64,000 nt of DNA from Clostridiaceae bacterium HFYG-1003 (GCA_024579835.1 CP102060.1:620001-684000), one strand, 5' to 3'. Shown: positions 17,381-26,411, numbered from the stretch's first letter. The notes: generated by a model from the sequence alone, not told the origin. Numbers and translations are program-made.

Positions 17381-17854
17381 ATGACCAGTTTCAAACGGGG
17401 TGTTCTCTTAAGTGCCATGTCAGTCTGCATTCTGCTTTGTTTATACAGTTATTGGTTCCTGTGGAACTTATCGTGGTCTTTTGCGGAGCTGAATCCTTCC
17501 ATTGCATACATGCGCTGGCCGATTCTGATCGGCTGTCTGATCATGCTGACCGGAGCGCTTTCCGCTCTGCTCCTTGGGATCAGAGCGGCCGCACAGTCGG
17601 AGCAGAAGATCTTTTCTCAGAAAACAGTTCGAACCTTAAGCTGGATGGGGCGCAGTCTGGCGGTCTCCACCGCCGCGATTCTTGGAATTTGGATTTATGC
17701 GCTGACTCAACTGGGCGGTGAAGTCGGGCTGGTCGGGGCTTATCTGCTGATCTTTCTGGTATTTTTTTTCACTGCTTCCAGTGTCATGTTCTTTCTGCGC
17801 GACCTGTTTGCCCGGGCAGTGGAATTCCGCACCGAAAACGAGCTGACGGTTTAA
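17381..17854 (+). CDS. DUF2975 family membrane protein
   Basis: A 157-residue protein with four hydrophobic segments (about residues 10-32, 46-66, 89-108 and 114-138) and the layout of DUF2975 proteins, which in Firmicutes are nearly always paired with a small HTH regulator of the YozG type, as here. Start ATG 17381 with GGAGG eight bases upstream. Its stop overlaps the ATG of the next gene (TAATG). The function of the family is unknown; the pairing suggests a membrane component tied to the regulator. Confidence 0.75.
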   Translation: MTSFKRGVLLSAMSVCILLCLYSYWFLWNLSWSFAELNPSIAYMRWPILIGCLIMLTGALSALLLGIRAAAQSEQKIFSQKTVRTLSWMGRSLAVSTAAILGIWIYALTQLGGEVGLVGAYLLIFLVFFFTASSVMFFLRDLFARAVEFRTENELTV

Positions 17855-18120
17855 TGGGGATTATCGTCAATCTGGATGTCATGCTGGCCAGACGAAAGAT
17901 GCAGCTGAATGAACTAAGTGATAGAGTTGGGATTACGCAAAGCAATCTTTCCATCTTGAAGACCGGGAAGGCCAAGGCAATCCGGTTCTCAACCCTTGAT
18001 GCAATCTGCCGGGTGCTGGAGTGTCAGCCGGGCGATCTGCTGGCGTTTGACGAAACTCTCAGGGACAGCCTGCCGGAGGAGTCAGAGCCTGTTGCCAGAC
18101 AGGAGAAAGAGGAAGAATAA
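17854..18120 (+). CDS. YozG-like Cro/CI-type transcriptional regulator
   Basis: An 88-residue single-domain helix-turn-helix protein. The HTH spans about residues 19-68: LNELSDRVGITQSNLSILKTG is the helix pair, and FSTLDAICRVLECQPGDLLAF is the usual closing of this family. The C-terminal tail is very acidic. It shares an overlapping TAATG junction with the DUF2975 gene and is co-transcribed with it, probably regulating the pair's own promoter. Confidence 0.85.
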   Translation: MGIIVNLDVMLARRKMQLNELSDRVGITQSNLSILKTGKAKAIRFSTLDAICRVLECQPGDLLAFDETLRDSLPEESEPVARQEKEEE

Positions 18121-18130
18121 TCTATAAACA

Positions 18131-18170
18131 CTGCCCCGGACATTTCCTGATCGGAAGATGTCCGGGGCAG
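18131..18170. terminator. Bidirectional terminator between HTH gene and tpx
   Basis: Thirteen-bp perfect stem CTGCCCCGGACAT / ATGTCCGGGGCAG, placed between two convergent genes, followed by CAATTTT on the plus strand. Confidence 0.8.
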
Positions 18171-18193
18171 CAATTTTGGGGATTTCCGTCTGA

Positions 18194-18685
18194 CTAAAAA
18201 TACTTTTTTGCCTCTTCCATGATCCGGTCATAATTCGGTTCCGTTCCGACTTCAGCCAGATACTCGGTATACTGACAGATCCCATCTTTGTCAAAAACAA
18301 AGGCAGCACGGGCCAGAATGCGGAACTCATTGATCAAAGTGCCGGAGGCTTCTCCAAAATCGTGGTGCTTGTAGTCCGAAAGCATAGTGATATAGTCCCC
18401 GGCGTTGGTTTTGATCCAGCGATCCAGGGTGAAGGGCAGATCGCAGGAAATGCCATAAACGTTGTAGTTCAGGCCTTCCAGGCGATCATTGAACGTCAGC
18501 AGTTCCAGAGAACAGACGCTGGTATCAACGGAAGGGAACGTCAGAACGATGGCGGGGAGCTTCATGTCCCGGGAGGAGAAGGTCGACAGGTCTGTTGCGG
18601 TCAGATTGAACTCCGGCAGCGAATCGCCGACTTTCAGTTCAGTTCCGATCAAAGTGACTTCTTTTCCACCGAAAGTAATTTTCAT
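18194..18685 (-). CDS. tpx: Thiol peroxidase
   Basis: A 163-residue atypical 2-Cys peroxiredoxin that reduces hydrogen and organic peroxides using thioredoxin. The peroxidatic Cys58 is in FPSVDTSVCSLE, within the Tpx signature, and the LRxLARA block is seen as FRILARAAFVFD. The usual resolving Cys in DLPFxxxRWC is Ile91 here (DLPFTLDRWIK). The only other cysteine is Cys81 in GISCDLPF, ten residues earlier. Start at 18685 has GAGGTGA upstream. It lies 38 bases downstream of the DUF2156 gene on the same strand. Confidence 0.92.
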   Translation of the reverse strand: MKITFGGKEVTLIGTELKVGDSLPEFNLTATDLSTFSSRDMKLPAIVLTFPSVDTSVCSLELLTFNDRLEGLNYNVYGISCDLPFTLDRWIKTNAGDYITMLSDYKHHDFGEASGTLINEFRILARAAFVFDKDGICQYTEYLAEVGTEPNYDRIMEEAKKYF

Positions 18686-18723
18686 GCTTGTTTCACCTCA
18701 TATGTTATTTACTGTCTTTGTGT

Positions 18724-19620
18724 TTAGTTGGGGGTTTGGGTCTGGCTGCACAGCCGAACAATGAACTTGTCAACCATTCCGATGGGCTTCCAGGAAAGCT
18801 TGGCTTTGCGCAGACCTTCGATCCCCAGATCCTGTTCCCGGTTTACCGTTACGGCATCGGGATGGTTGATTTTCTGGTTTTCCGAGTTCACAAAGGTGAA
18901 CAGTCCGTTAACCTCGTCGCTGGCTTTTTCAACATGGACCAGGACAGCATCTTCAGTGAGGTCTTCACTGATGGTAAATGCCTGGCAGACACCGTCGACG
19001 AATACGGTGATGCCTTTCACAGGCAAGGCTTCCAGATGTTCGAATGCCAGTCGGATGCCTTCCAGTTCGCCCAGCGTGTACGGGGATTCTCTGCCTTCCA
19101 GCCAGCGTTTTGTCATCGCCAGAGCCGCTCCGGTATTCCCTTTCAGGGGACGAATCTCGTAATTCTGGTTTTTAACAAAATGATTGTAGTGATTTTTCTT
19201 GCTGTGCATCTTTTTACCGGACAGAGTCCGAAGCTTTTCACCGCTGTAGAGATATTCTGAATTATCCCGGTCTTCGATCACTTCGTGGGGAATATCATAC
19301 CGGGCGAGCTGATCAATGATCCACTGCTCTGCATCGATGATCTGACAGGGAAACTCATGTTCCTGGGAAAATTGCTTCATTTCCCGGACGGCCCGGACAA
19401 TCTCCTGATCGGTGCTGGTCAGAGGAGGAAGAAACCCGAAAATCGGGGGGACAGTTCGTCTGAAGTAGACGATGCTTCCGGTATCGCAGATTTCAATGCC
19501 GAGTGCATCCTTCCACATGTATAGGGCTGTAAAGTTTTGGACCGAAGACAGAGGATTGCCCAGATGTCGATATCGATCAAATATGGCCTGATGTTTCAGG
19601 TCCAGTTTCTCAAATTCCAA
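18724..19620 (-). CDS. DUF2156 family protein (phosphatidylglycerol lysyltransferase C-terminal domain-like)
   Basis: A 298-residue protein of the DUF2156 family, GNAT-like acyltransferase folds related to the catalytic part of MprF, which moves amino acids from aminoacyl-tRNA to lipids. Family blocks are YLYSGEKLRTLSGKKMHSKK-NHYNHF (about residues 123-148) and the C-terminal VNREQDLGIEGLRKAKLSW. There are no membrane segments, so it is not a whole MprF. Start is TTG at 19620, with GAGGAG upstream. It is upstream of tpx, probably in one transcript. Substrate unknown. Confidence 0.8.
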   Translation of the reverse strand: MEFEKLDLKHQAIFDRYRHLGNPLSSVQNFTALYMWKDALGIEICDTGSIVYFRRTVPPIFGFLPPLTSTDQEIVRAVREMKQFSQEHEFPCQIIDAEQWIIDQLARYDIPHEVIEDRDNSEYLYSGEKLRTLSGKKMHSKKNHYNHFVKNQNYEIRPLKGNTGAALAMTKRWLEGRESPYTLGELEGIRLAFEHLEALPVKGITVFVDGVCQAFTISEDLTEDAVLVHVEKASDEVNGLFTFVNSENQKINHPDAVTVNREQDLGIEGLRKAKLSWKPIGMVDKFIVRLCSQTQTPN

Positions 19621-19734
19621 TGTATCACTCCTCTATTCTTATATTATACGGCGATGGATCGGGCGGTTGGCACAATGTTGATTTTTTTACAAATTGGTTA
19701 TGATTCATTTACTTGCTCTTATCAAAAAAAGAAA

Positions 19735-19753
19735 AGAGGGATCTACTCCCTCT
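19735..19753 (-). terminator. ppx terminator
   Basis: Short stem AGAGGGA / TCCCTCT immediately after the ppx stop, followed on the minus strand by a T-rich run. Confidence 0.6.
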
Positions 19754-19758
19754 CATGA

Positions 19759-21294
19759 TCAGGTATCCTGACGTTCTGGTTCCTGCGTCAGGATCCGTGG
19801 TATAATTTCCAGATTCTTTCGGAAGACCTGGCTGAATCTGGGGATGAGCTTGCTTGCTTCAGCCAGTTCTGTTTCGAGATCTTCATAGGAAATGGGGAAC
19901 ACAGTGATCTGATCATTTCGAACCTCCACGTCCAGGTCAAAGATATGACCATTGAGGTTTTTTTCGAATGTTTCCGCCAGGGCGATCAGCAGCCCCAGCC
20001 GTTCGGCAATATTGATGTCCAGTCGGTTGATCAGGTGACTGTAAGGTGCCAGCGGCAGGTCATCATTGTTCTTGCGGTGGAAGCTGGCAGCCAGTGCGGC
20101 CATCAGGATTTCCCGATGATTCAACCCGTTGATTTCCGAATTCAGGATCAGATAAAAGCTGTGACGCTCATGATCATAGTATCGGATCGACATTCCGGTA
20201 TCATGGAGCATTGCAGCGCATTTCAAAACATCGCCCCATTCCGCCGGGAACTGCTTTTCATCCTGCAGCGCCTGGAACAGCTTGTTCGAAAGCTTATAGA
20301 CGTGCTCGGCGTGAGCTACATCCATGTTGTGACGGGCCAGGATTGAGTAGATGGAGGCGTCCAGCCGTTCCGGATAGTATTCGTAATTTGACCGGATGTG
20401 CTCGTACAGAATACCTTCTCGCAGACCGTTTCCGGATACGCGCAGTTCTGTCAGACCCGTCAGTCCGCACAGGGATTTAATGATCGCCATGGCTCCCAGG
20501 ATGACATCCGCCCGATCCATCTCCAAACCAGGGAGTCTCGCCCGGCCTTGGGCATTTTTGGTCATGAGCTGGGTGTAGAGCATGTTGATGTCAAGATCCA
20601 GCAACGTATAGTTATGAGTCAGGCTCAGGGGATAATGTTTTCTGTTGCGGTCCATGCGTCCAATGGCACGGGCGGAGCCTCCTACCAGGATCATTGTTTT
20701 GAACGGCTGGCTGAAAAGCCAGGGGATCTGGCGGAACTCGCTGTCCAGGAGCTGATCCATGGCCTGATGATTGGCACTGGTAACAATGTCTTCCAGATGG
20801 TACCGTTCGGTCAAGGTCAGCGTTCCATACGGAATGGACGCTGATTCCATGAGTTCATTGTTGCGGATCCAGACCAGTTCGGTGGAAGAGCCACCGATAT
20901 CCACCATGAGGCTGTTCTGGACCTCCATGGAGCCGGTAACGCCCCGGAAATCCATATAGGACTCTTCATACTCGTTGAGTACGATAGGCACATAGCCCGT
21001 TTCCAATCGGATTCGCTCCAGGAAATCTTCCCGATTGTCCACTCGACGAACCGGATCAGTCGCCACAACGATGGTTCGGCCGACTTGCAGGTTTGCGGCG
21101 AATTTCTTGAATTTCTTCAGGACCGCAAGCGCGGCAATGATTTTTTCTTCGGAAATCACCGGAATATGACCATCCTGACCGATTCTGACATTCTCTTTTA
21201 TTTCTTCGATAATTCGGTAGAATCCCTTGCCGTACAATTCCCATACGACCAGACGGATGGTATTGGATCCGATATCGATAATTCCAAGCCTCAT
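19759..21294 (-). CDS. ppx: Exopolyphosphatase / guanosine pentaphosphatase family protein
   Basis: A 511-residue Ppx/GppA-family phosphatase that removes terminal phosphates from polyphosphate or pppGpp. The ASKHA-fold ATPase-like phosphate loops are GIIDIGSNTIRLVV at the N-terminus and LMVDIGGSSTELVWI (about residues 137-151), with LVGGSARAIGRM (about residue 211). The C-terminal part has an HD-type helical domain with AMLHDTGMSIRYYDHERHSFYLI (about residues 359-381). Length is normal for the two-domain form. It is a single gene; substrate preference cannot be read from the sequence. Confidence 0.88.
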   Translation of the reverse strand: MRLGIIDIGSNTIRLVVWELYGKGFYRIIEEIKENVRIGQDGHIPVISEEKIIAALAVLKKFKKFAANLQVGRTIVVATDPVRRVDNREDFLERIRLETGYVPIVLNEYEESYMDFRGVTGSMEVQNSLMVDIGGSSTELVWIRNNELMESASIPYGTLTLTERYHLEDIVTSANHQAMDQLLDSEFRQIPWLFSQPFKTMILVGGSARAIGRMDRNRKHYPLSLTHNYTLLDLDINMLYTQLMTKNAQGRARLPGLEMDRADVILGAMAIIKSLCGLTGLTELRVSGNGLREGILYEHIRSNYEYYPERLDASIYSILARHNMDVAHAEHVYKLSNKLFQALQDEKQFPAEWGDVLKCAAMLHDTGMSIRYYDHERHSFYLILNSEINGLNHREILMAALAASFHRKNNDDLPLAPYSHLINRLDINIAERLGLLIALAETFEKNLNGHIFDLDVEVRNDQITVFPISYEDLETELAEASKLIPRFSQVFRKNLEIIPRILTQEPERQDT

Positions 21295-21576
21295 GGCGAA
21301 ACGCCCCTTTCATTGAACGAATCATGGTTTCAAATTATAATTATACCACGGTTAATCAGGGGATTCCATGATCCGGATTTTTTGGATCTGTTCAGGGTCG
21401 GGAGAGGCGGCCGTTTGATACTATGGAGTTTATAAGAAAATAAACTCATACTACTGTTGGCAGTTCATCGAAAAATAGAAAAACTTCTATGTCAATGAAT
21501 AAGCAAAAAGTCCGTTCTCTACTAGAAATATAAATTAATATGACAATAGATGATCAACAAGGGAGGGCACATCGCA

Positions 21577-21969
21577 ATGGGCAAAGCAATAGATGATTTG
21601 AATATCAGGGAAAAAGAGGACCAGGCAATGGATGAAACAGTCACCATCAGTCAGCTGAAGAGCTGGGCCAGTCGGTTTGTCGAGGAACGCAGCTGGCAGG
21701 AATACCATACTCCGAAGAATCTGGCGATGTCGATTGCAATTGAAGCAGCGGAACTGATGGAAATATTCCAGTGGAAAACGCCGGAAGAATCAGGCACTAT
21801 CTGTCAGGATCCGGCAACTCGGGAGCATCTGGGGGAGGAAATTTCAGATGTGCTGGCGTATCTGCTCAATCTGGCCGATGTGCTGGAGATCGATCTCAGC
21901 ACAGTGTTCCTGGACAAGATGGAGAAAAATGGCAGGAAATATCCGGTAGGTCAGACTACCTCATTCTAA
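21577..21969 (+). CDS. MazG-like nucleotide pyrophosphohydrolase
   Basis: About 130 residues, an all-alpha NTP pyrophosphatase of the MazG/DCTPP1 group, which cleaves (d)NTPs to NMP and pyrophosphate, often to remove non-canonical nucleotides. Helix motif E-x-x-E ... E-x-x-D is seen as IEAAELMEIF and LGEEISDVLAYLLNLADVL. ATG at 21577 has GGGAGGG at 21561-21567. ATGs at 21550 and 21628 are in frame; relatives start near MDETVTISQLKSW at 21628, so the true start could be there. Single gene. Confidence 0.85.
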   Translation: MGKAIDDLNIREKEDQAMDETVTISQLKSWASRFVEERSWQEYHTPKNLAMSIAIEAAELMEIFQWKTPEESGTICQDPATREHLGEEISDVLAYLLNLADVLEIDLSTVFLDKMEKNGRKYPVGQTTSF

Positions 21970-22011
21970 GTTCATGGTAAGACCATGGCGGCTTATGCCA
22001 GCTTGAGTCAG

Positions 22012-22056
22012 CCCATGGGAACAATGGGAACCCATGGGAACAATGGGAACCCATGA
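22012..22056. repeat. 19-bp tandem repeat
   Basis: Two exact copies of CCCATGGGAACAATGGGAA (22012-22030, 22031-22049) and the start of a third (CCCATGA). It lies between the MazG-like gene and the argS promoter. Each unit includes a CCCATGGG palindrome. Confidence 0.85.
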
Positions 22057-22095
22057 CAGCATAGGGCAGTACATGGCAAGCCGATTCCCGATCCG

Positions 22096-22124
22096 TTGAA
22101 GGTTCCGGCAGATTACAGTATAAT
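22096..22124 (+). promoter_or_regulatory. argS promoter
   Basis: TTGAAG, 17-base spacer, TATAAT (22119-22124). Transcription would start near 22131, giving a leader of about 105 bases. Confidence 0.75.
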
Positions 22125-22170
22125 AAGAGGTAAAGTTGATCCGGAAAATGCTTGATCCGGCAAGACTAAT

Positions 22171-22196
22171 CCCTTCAAAGTGAAGGGTTTCATTTT
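22171..22196 (+). terminator. Terminator-like hairpin in the argS leader
   Basis: CCCTTCA-AAG-TGAAGGG followed by TTTCATTTTTT. It lies downstream of the argS promoter, 40 bases before the start codon, so it would act as an attenuator. I see no T-box signature (no TGGNACC specifier-side element), so the sensing mechanism is unknown. Confidence 0.6.
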
Positions 22197-22235
22197 TTGG
22201 GATCCCCGGCGATCCTGTCAAAGGAGCATAAAGAA

Positions 22236-23921
22236 ATGGACTATAAACTGATGGTGGCAAACAAGATTGCCGAGGCATCCGGACTGGATGCAGACAAAAT
22301 CTACGCCTTAATGGAGATCCCGCCACGCTCGGATATGGGCGATTTCGCCTTTCCCTGCTATACGCTGGCCAAGGAGCTGCGCAAAGCACCGCCGGTCATT
22401 GCGAAGGAACTGGCCGATCAGGTAGACCCGGCCGGACTCGAGAAAGTCGAAGCCCTGGGACCCTACTTGAATTTTTTCCTTGATAAGGGCGAGTTTGTCG
22501 GCAATATCGTGAAGAAGATCCTGGAATCGGGAGTAGAGTACGGAAATGAAAATACCGGCACCGGAAAAAAGATCCTGGTAGAATATTCTTCTCCCAATAT
22601 CGCCAAACCTTTCAATGTAGCGCTGATGTACACGACCTGTCTGGGCAATGCCCTGTACCGGATGTACCAGTCAGAAGGCTACGATACTGTCGGCATTAAC
22701 CATCTGGGTGATTACGGCACACAGTTTGGCAAGCTGATTTACGCTTATCGCATGTGGGGAGATGAAGCCGCACTGGAAGCCGATCCAATTGGGGAGCTGC
22801 TTCGGATCTACGTCAAGTTCCACGATGAGGCTGAAAAGAATCCTGCCCTGGACGAAGAAGGCCGACGTCACTTCAAGAATCTGGAAGCCGGCGCTGAGTA
22901 CGAGACCGGCCTGTGGAACCGCTTCAAGAATCTGTCTCTGAAGGATTTCCAGAAGGTTTACGATATCCTGAATATCGAATTTGACTCGCTCAAAGGCGAA
23001 GCGTTCTATTCGGACTACATGCCCCAGGTGATTGACCAGATCCGGGCAAAGGGTCTGCTCACTGAATCTCAGGGAGCTCAGGTTGTCATGCTGGATGAAT
23101 GGAACATGCCTCCTGCCATCATTTTGAAGAGCGACGGATCTACCATTTACTGTACCCGGGACGTCACCGCTGCCATCTATCGCAAACAGACGTATGATTT
23201 CGACAAATGTCTGTACGTGGTGGGATCGCCCCAGTCGCTTCATTTCCGCCAGGTATTCAAAGTGGTGGAGCTGATGGGCAATGAGTGGGCCAAGGACCTG
23301 ATCCATGTCGGATTCGGTCTGGTGAAGTTCCAGGGGATGAAGTTCTCCACACGGGAAGGCAAGGTGTTCTATCTGACCGACCTTTTGAAGGAAGCCATCC
23401 AGAGAGCCCGCGATATTATTGAGGAAAAGAACCCGGAGCTGGAAAACAAGGAAGAAGTAGCCCGTAAGATCGGAATCGGCGGGGTGAAGTTCATTTACCT
23501 GAAAAACTCCCGGGAAAAGGAAATTATGTTCGACCTCAACGAGGTGCTGAACTTTGACGGCGAAACTGCGCCCTATGTTCAGTACACCTATGCCCGAGGC
23601 CGCAGCATTCTGCGCAAGAATGTTTCAACCGGAGAGGGCGATCTGACTGCGTTGAAGGAGAAAGAGGAATTCGAACTGGCGAAAGTTCTGGAGCATTACA
23701 ATGACGCGAAACGGGAAGCATTGGAAAAATACGAACCCAGCGTGTTCACCCGCTACATCCTTGATGTTGCCAAGACATTCAATAAATTCTATAACAACAT
23801 CAACATTGGCAACTCCGAACCCGCACTGCGCAATGCCCGGCTGAAACTGGTGGAAGCCACCTGCCAGGTCATCGCCAACGGACTGGGACTTCTGGGCATC
23901 GATGTAGTGGAACGGATGTAA
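22236..23921 (+). CDS. argS: Arginyl-tRNA synthetase with altered HIGH motif
   Basis: A 561-residue class I aminoacyl-tRNA synthetase that charges tRNA-Arg. The N-terminal Add-1 domain (residues 1-85, [20 protein letters not shown]), the catalytic core ([25 protein letters not shown]), the Asp/Arg block [28 protein letters not shown], the ArgRS-type replacement of KMSKS ([14 protein letters not shown]) and the anticodon-binding start [13 protein letters not shown] are all present. The expected HxGH at residues 127-130 reads NVAL. Start at 22236 because AAGGAG (22221-22226) precedes it; an in-frame ATG at 22197 does not fit. A DUF1653 gene follows after 2 bases. Confidence 0.93.
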   Translation: MDYKLMVANKIAEASGLDADKIYALMEIPPRSDMGDFAFPCYTLAKELRKAPPVIAKELADQVDPAGLEKVEALGPYLNFFLDKGEFVGNIVKKILESGVEYGNENTGTGKKILVEYSSPNIAKPFNVALMYTTCLGNALYRMYQSEGYDTVGINHLGDYGTQFGKLIYAYRMWGDEAALEADPIGELLRIYVKFHDEAEKNPALDEEGRRHFKNLEAGAEYETGLWNRFKNLSLKDFQKVYDILNIEFDSLKGEAFYSDYMPQVIDQIRAKGLLTESQGAQVVMLDEWNMPPAIILKSDGSTIYCTRDVTAAIYRKQTYDFDKCLYVVGSPQSLHFRQVFKVVELMGNEWAKDLIHVGFGLVKFQGMKFSTREGKVFYLTDLLKEAIQRARDIIEEKNPELENKEEVARKIGIGGVKFIYLKNSREKEIMFDLNEVLNFDGETAPYVQYTYARGRSILRKNVSTGEGDLTALKEKEEFELAKVLEHYNDAKREALEKYEPSVFTRYILDVAKTFNKFYNNINIGNSEPALRNARLKLVEATCQVIANGLGLLGIDVVERM

Positions 23922-23923
23922 TA

Positions 23924-24244
23924 ATGGAACGACGGATTATTCCCGGCGGTTTGTACCGCCACTATAAAAATAACTGGTATTTTGTGATCGGGGAGTCGAC
24001 ACATACTGAAACCAGGGAAGTTTTCGTGACTTACTTTCCGCTCTATCTGCCGGGACCGGCTCTCTTTGTTCGACCGCGGGACATGTTTCTGGAACCAATC
24101 GAAGCCGGAAAAAGCATAGTTGGGCAAGAATTCCGGTTTCTGGAAAGCGATGCCACCGGAATTTCCATCCAGGACAAAGTCGAGTTGTTGACCAAAGCCC
24201 AGAATTTGCTTCGACTGATGGGGCTGTCCGTTGTGGAAGAGTAA
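23924..24244 (+). CDS. DUF1653 family protein
   Basis: A 106-residue protein of DUF1653, a small beta-rich domain of unknown function. Family features: GGLYRHYKNNWYFVIGESTHTET, then YFPLY and LFVRPRDMFLE. It begins two bases after the argS stop codon, so it is translationally coupled to argS. Residues 75-106 form an extra helical tail. No function can be inferred. Confidence 0.75.
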   Translation: MERRIIPGGLYRHYKNNWYFVIGESTHTETREVFVTYFPLYLPGPALFVRPRDMFLEPIEAGKSIVGQEFRFLESDATGISIQDKVELLTKAQNLLRLMGLSVVEE

Positions 24245-24280
24245 TGGCAGTGACCATAGGCCCTGACATTCACTAACATC

Positions 24281-24320
24281 AAAAAACCAGAAGAGCCCTG
24301 ATGGACTCTTCTGGTTTTTT
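24281..24320. terminator. Terminator between argS unit and feo genes
   Basis: Fifteen-bp perfect stem AAAAAACCAGAAGAG / CTCTTCTGGTTTTTT with a 10-base loop; works on both strands between convergent units. Confidence 0.9.
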
Positions 24321-24446
24321 GATATGCGGGCAGGCCAGACAATTTGTCGTGGATTGGAATCTAGCCGGCTAGTGTGGCTATTTAAGGTCTTTTCGAATCT
24401 TTGACATGTTCACTCGAAGAGAGATTAGAAGGACTATTGATTGATG

Positions 24447-24647
24447 TTAATCTGAAGTCTTATCATTTGCCGGACGGTTCAAAAACACAAGTTCGCCACA
24501 GCCTTCGCCGGTATCGCGGTTGGGACATTTGGCCGCGCAGGTGCCGCAATTGCTGACTCCCTTGCTTTTGGAGCTGACTGCCCGAAGAAAGAGCCAGACG
24601 GCCAGGATCAGCAGCGCGATGGCCATGATAATTTCAAAAGTTTTCAT
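24447..24647 (-). CDS. FeoB-associated Cys-rich membrane protein
   Basis: A 66-residue protein with one N-terminal membrane helix (residues 5-24) and a cysteine cluster NCGTCAAKCPNRDTGEGCG, the pattern of the small Cys-rich proteins encoded after feoB in Firmicutes. It follows feoB by 10 bases on the same strand. It may help iron transfer or assembly of the FeoB complex; this is inference from gene position. Confidence 0.88.
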   Translation of the reverse strand: MKTFEIIMAIALLILAVWLFLRAVSSKSKGVSNCGTCAAKCPNRDTGEGCGELVFLNRPANDKTSD

Positions 24648-24657
24648 GTTTGGACTC

Positions 24658-26406
24658 CTAAAAGATGAGCTGTCCCAGCTGATACACCAGGAATGAAACG
24701 ATCCATGCCAGTCCCAGCTGGTAGCTGACGGACAGAAGCATCATGCGGGTTCCAAATTCTTTCTTGAACGTCGCGATAACCGCCACACAGGGCGTGTACA
24801 GAAGGACGAAGACTAAAAAGGCATAGGCGGACAGCGGGTTGAAGACGGTTGGCAGAATTTGTGTCAGATCACCCTGGTAGACAATCTCCATGGTGGAGAT
24901 GACGACTTCCTTCGCCATTAAACCGGCAATCAGGGACACCGAAGCCTGCCAGGTGCCAAAACCAAGGGGGGCGAGCAGGGGGGCTGTCACCGTACCCAGT
25001 CCGGCCAGAAGGCTGTCCGGGATGTCAACCATACCGGTAAAGTTGAAGTTGGACAGGAACCATACCAGAACGGATAAGGAGAAAATAATGGTCGAAGCTT
25101 TGCGGATGAATCCTTTGCCTTTGTCCCAGGTGTTTCGGACCAGAGACTTTAGGCGGGGAATCTGGTAGTCAGGCAGTTCGATCAGAAGGGGTTCTTCTTC
25201 TTTGCGGAACAAAGTATTCTTGAAAATCAGGCCCACAATAAATGCGATGAAAACACCCAGAAGATACAGGCTCATTACCACAAGCTCCTGGTACCTGGCA
25301 AAAAAAAGACTGCTGAACAGCATATATACGGGCAGTCGGGCATTGCAGGACATTAATGGTGCCAGCAGCGCCGCCAGTTTTCGATCTTTTTCCGATTCAA
25401 GGGTTCGGGCACTCATGATCGCAGGTACCGAGCAGCCAAATCCGATAATCATGGGAATGAACGCTTTTCCGGAAAGACCCACCCGGCGCATCAGACGGTC
25501 CATGATCAGGGCTGCCCGAGCCATGTAGCCGGATTCTTCCAGAACTGAAATCCCGAAAAACAGTGTCATGATGATGGGAAGGAACACGAGCACGGAACCG
25601 ACTCCGCCAATGACTCCGTCGATAACCAGGCTGCGGAACCAGTCGGACGAATTGACCAGTAAGTGGTCAATCAGGCTTCCAAAGGGGCCGATGATGTATT
25701 CTTCAAAGGCACCGGACAGGGGATCACCCACCCAGGAGAAGGTCAGTTTAAAGACCAGAAACAGCAGTAGCAGGAAAATGGGGTAAGCTGCTGCGGGATG
25801 CAGCACAATCCGGTCTATGGCGTCGGTCAGCGCATGGACTTTGCCTTCGCCAGTCTGTGAATCAGCGACAATGGCATCGATCTTCTCGTAAGTTCTGGCT
25901 TCGTTGGCCTGGGGTTTCAGGAGGGAGGTCACCTGGCCTGCGCCTGACTTGATCTGTTTCACCAGTTCATCAATGCCCTGACCCTTGGCAGCCACGATGG
26001 GGATCACCGGCAGGCCAATATTCTGACTTAGTTTGCCGGGGTCAATCTGAATCCCTTTATTCTTTGCCATGTCAAGCATGTTCAGGGCAATGATCATGGG
26101 GATGCCGAATTCGGAAGCCTGACTCGTCAGATAAAGATTTCTCGAAAGGTTCGAGGCGTCCAGAATATTGACGATCAGATCGGGTTTTTCCTCGGTTAAA
26201 AAGTTTTTGGATACTTTCTCTTCATTGGAGTAAGTATCCATCGCGTAGATACCTGGCAAGTCGACGACTTTCATATCGCCGTGCCAGCCTTCCTTTTTTT
26301 CTACTGTGACGCCAGGCCAGTTTCCAACATACTGGTTGCTGCCCGTCAGAAGATTGAACAGAGTCGTTTTTCCCACATTGGGATTCCCAAGCAATGCGAT
26401 GACCAT
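24658..26406 (-). CDS. feoB: Ferrous iron transport protein B
   Basis: A 582-residue Fe(II) transporter with an N-terminal GTPase domain and a membrane channel. G1 GNPNVGKTTLFN, G2/switch VGNWPGVTVEKKEG, G3 VVDLPGIY and G4 LNMLDMA are visible within the first 120 residues. The membrane part has two Gate-like repeats, with FLPIIMTLFFGISVLEESGYMAR and GFGCSVPAIMSARTLESEKDRK. It is shorter than many FeoB proteins (650-770) mainly because of short linkers. It is the middle gene of feoA-feoB-Cys-rich, under the Fur-type box at 26669. Confidence 0.95.
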   Translation of the reverse strand: MVIALLGNPNVGKTTLFNLLTGSNQYVGNWPGVTVEKKEGWHGDMKVVDLPGIYAMDTYSNEEKVSKNFLTEEKPDLIVNILDASNLSRNLYLTSQASEFGIPMIIALNMLDMAKNKGIQIDPGKLSQNIGLPVIPIVAAKGQGIDELVKQIKSGAGQVTSLLKPQANEARTYEKIDAIVADSQTGEGKVHALTDAIDRIVLHPAAAYPIFLLLLFLVFKLTFSWVGDPLSGAFEEYIIGPFGSLIDHLLVNSSDWFRSLVIDGVIGGVGSVLVFLPIIMTLFFGISVLEESGYMARAALIMDRLMRRVGLSGKAFIPMIIGFGCSVPAIMSARTLESEKDRKLAALLAPLMSCNARLPVYMLFSSLFFARYQELVVMSLYLLGVFIAFIVGLIFKNTLFRKEEEPLLIELPDYQIPRLKSLVRNTWDKGKGFIRKASTIIFSLSVLVWFLSNFNFTGMVDIPDSLLAGLGTVTAPLLAPLGFGTWQASVSLIAGLMAKEVVISTMEIVYQGDLTQILPTVFNPLSAYAFLVFVLLYTPCVAVIATFKKEFGTRMMLLSVSYQLGLAWIVSFLVYQLGQLIF

Positions 26407-26411
26407 AGAGC

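Noticed and set aside
17860-18120. Antitoxin of a toxin-antitoxin pair
   Set aside because: The partner gene is a DUF2975 membrane protein, the usual neighbour of YozG-type regulators, not a toxin.
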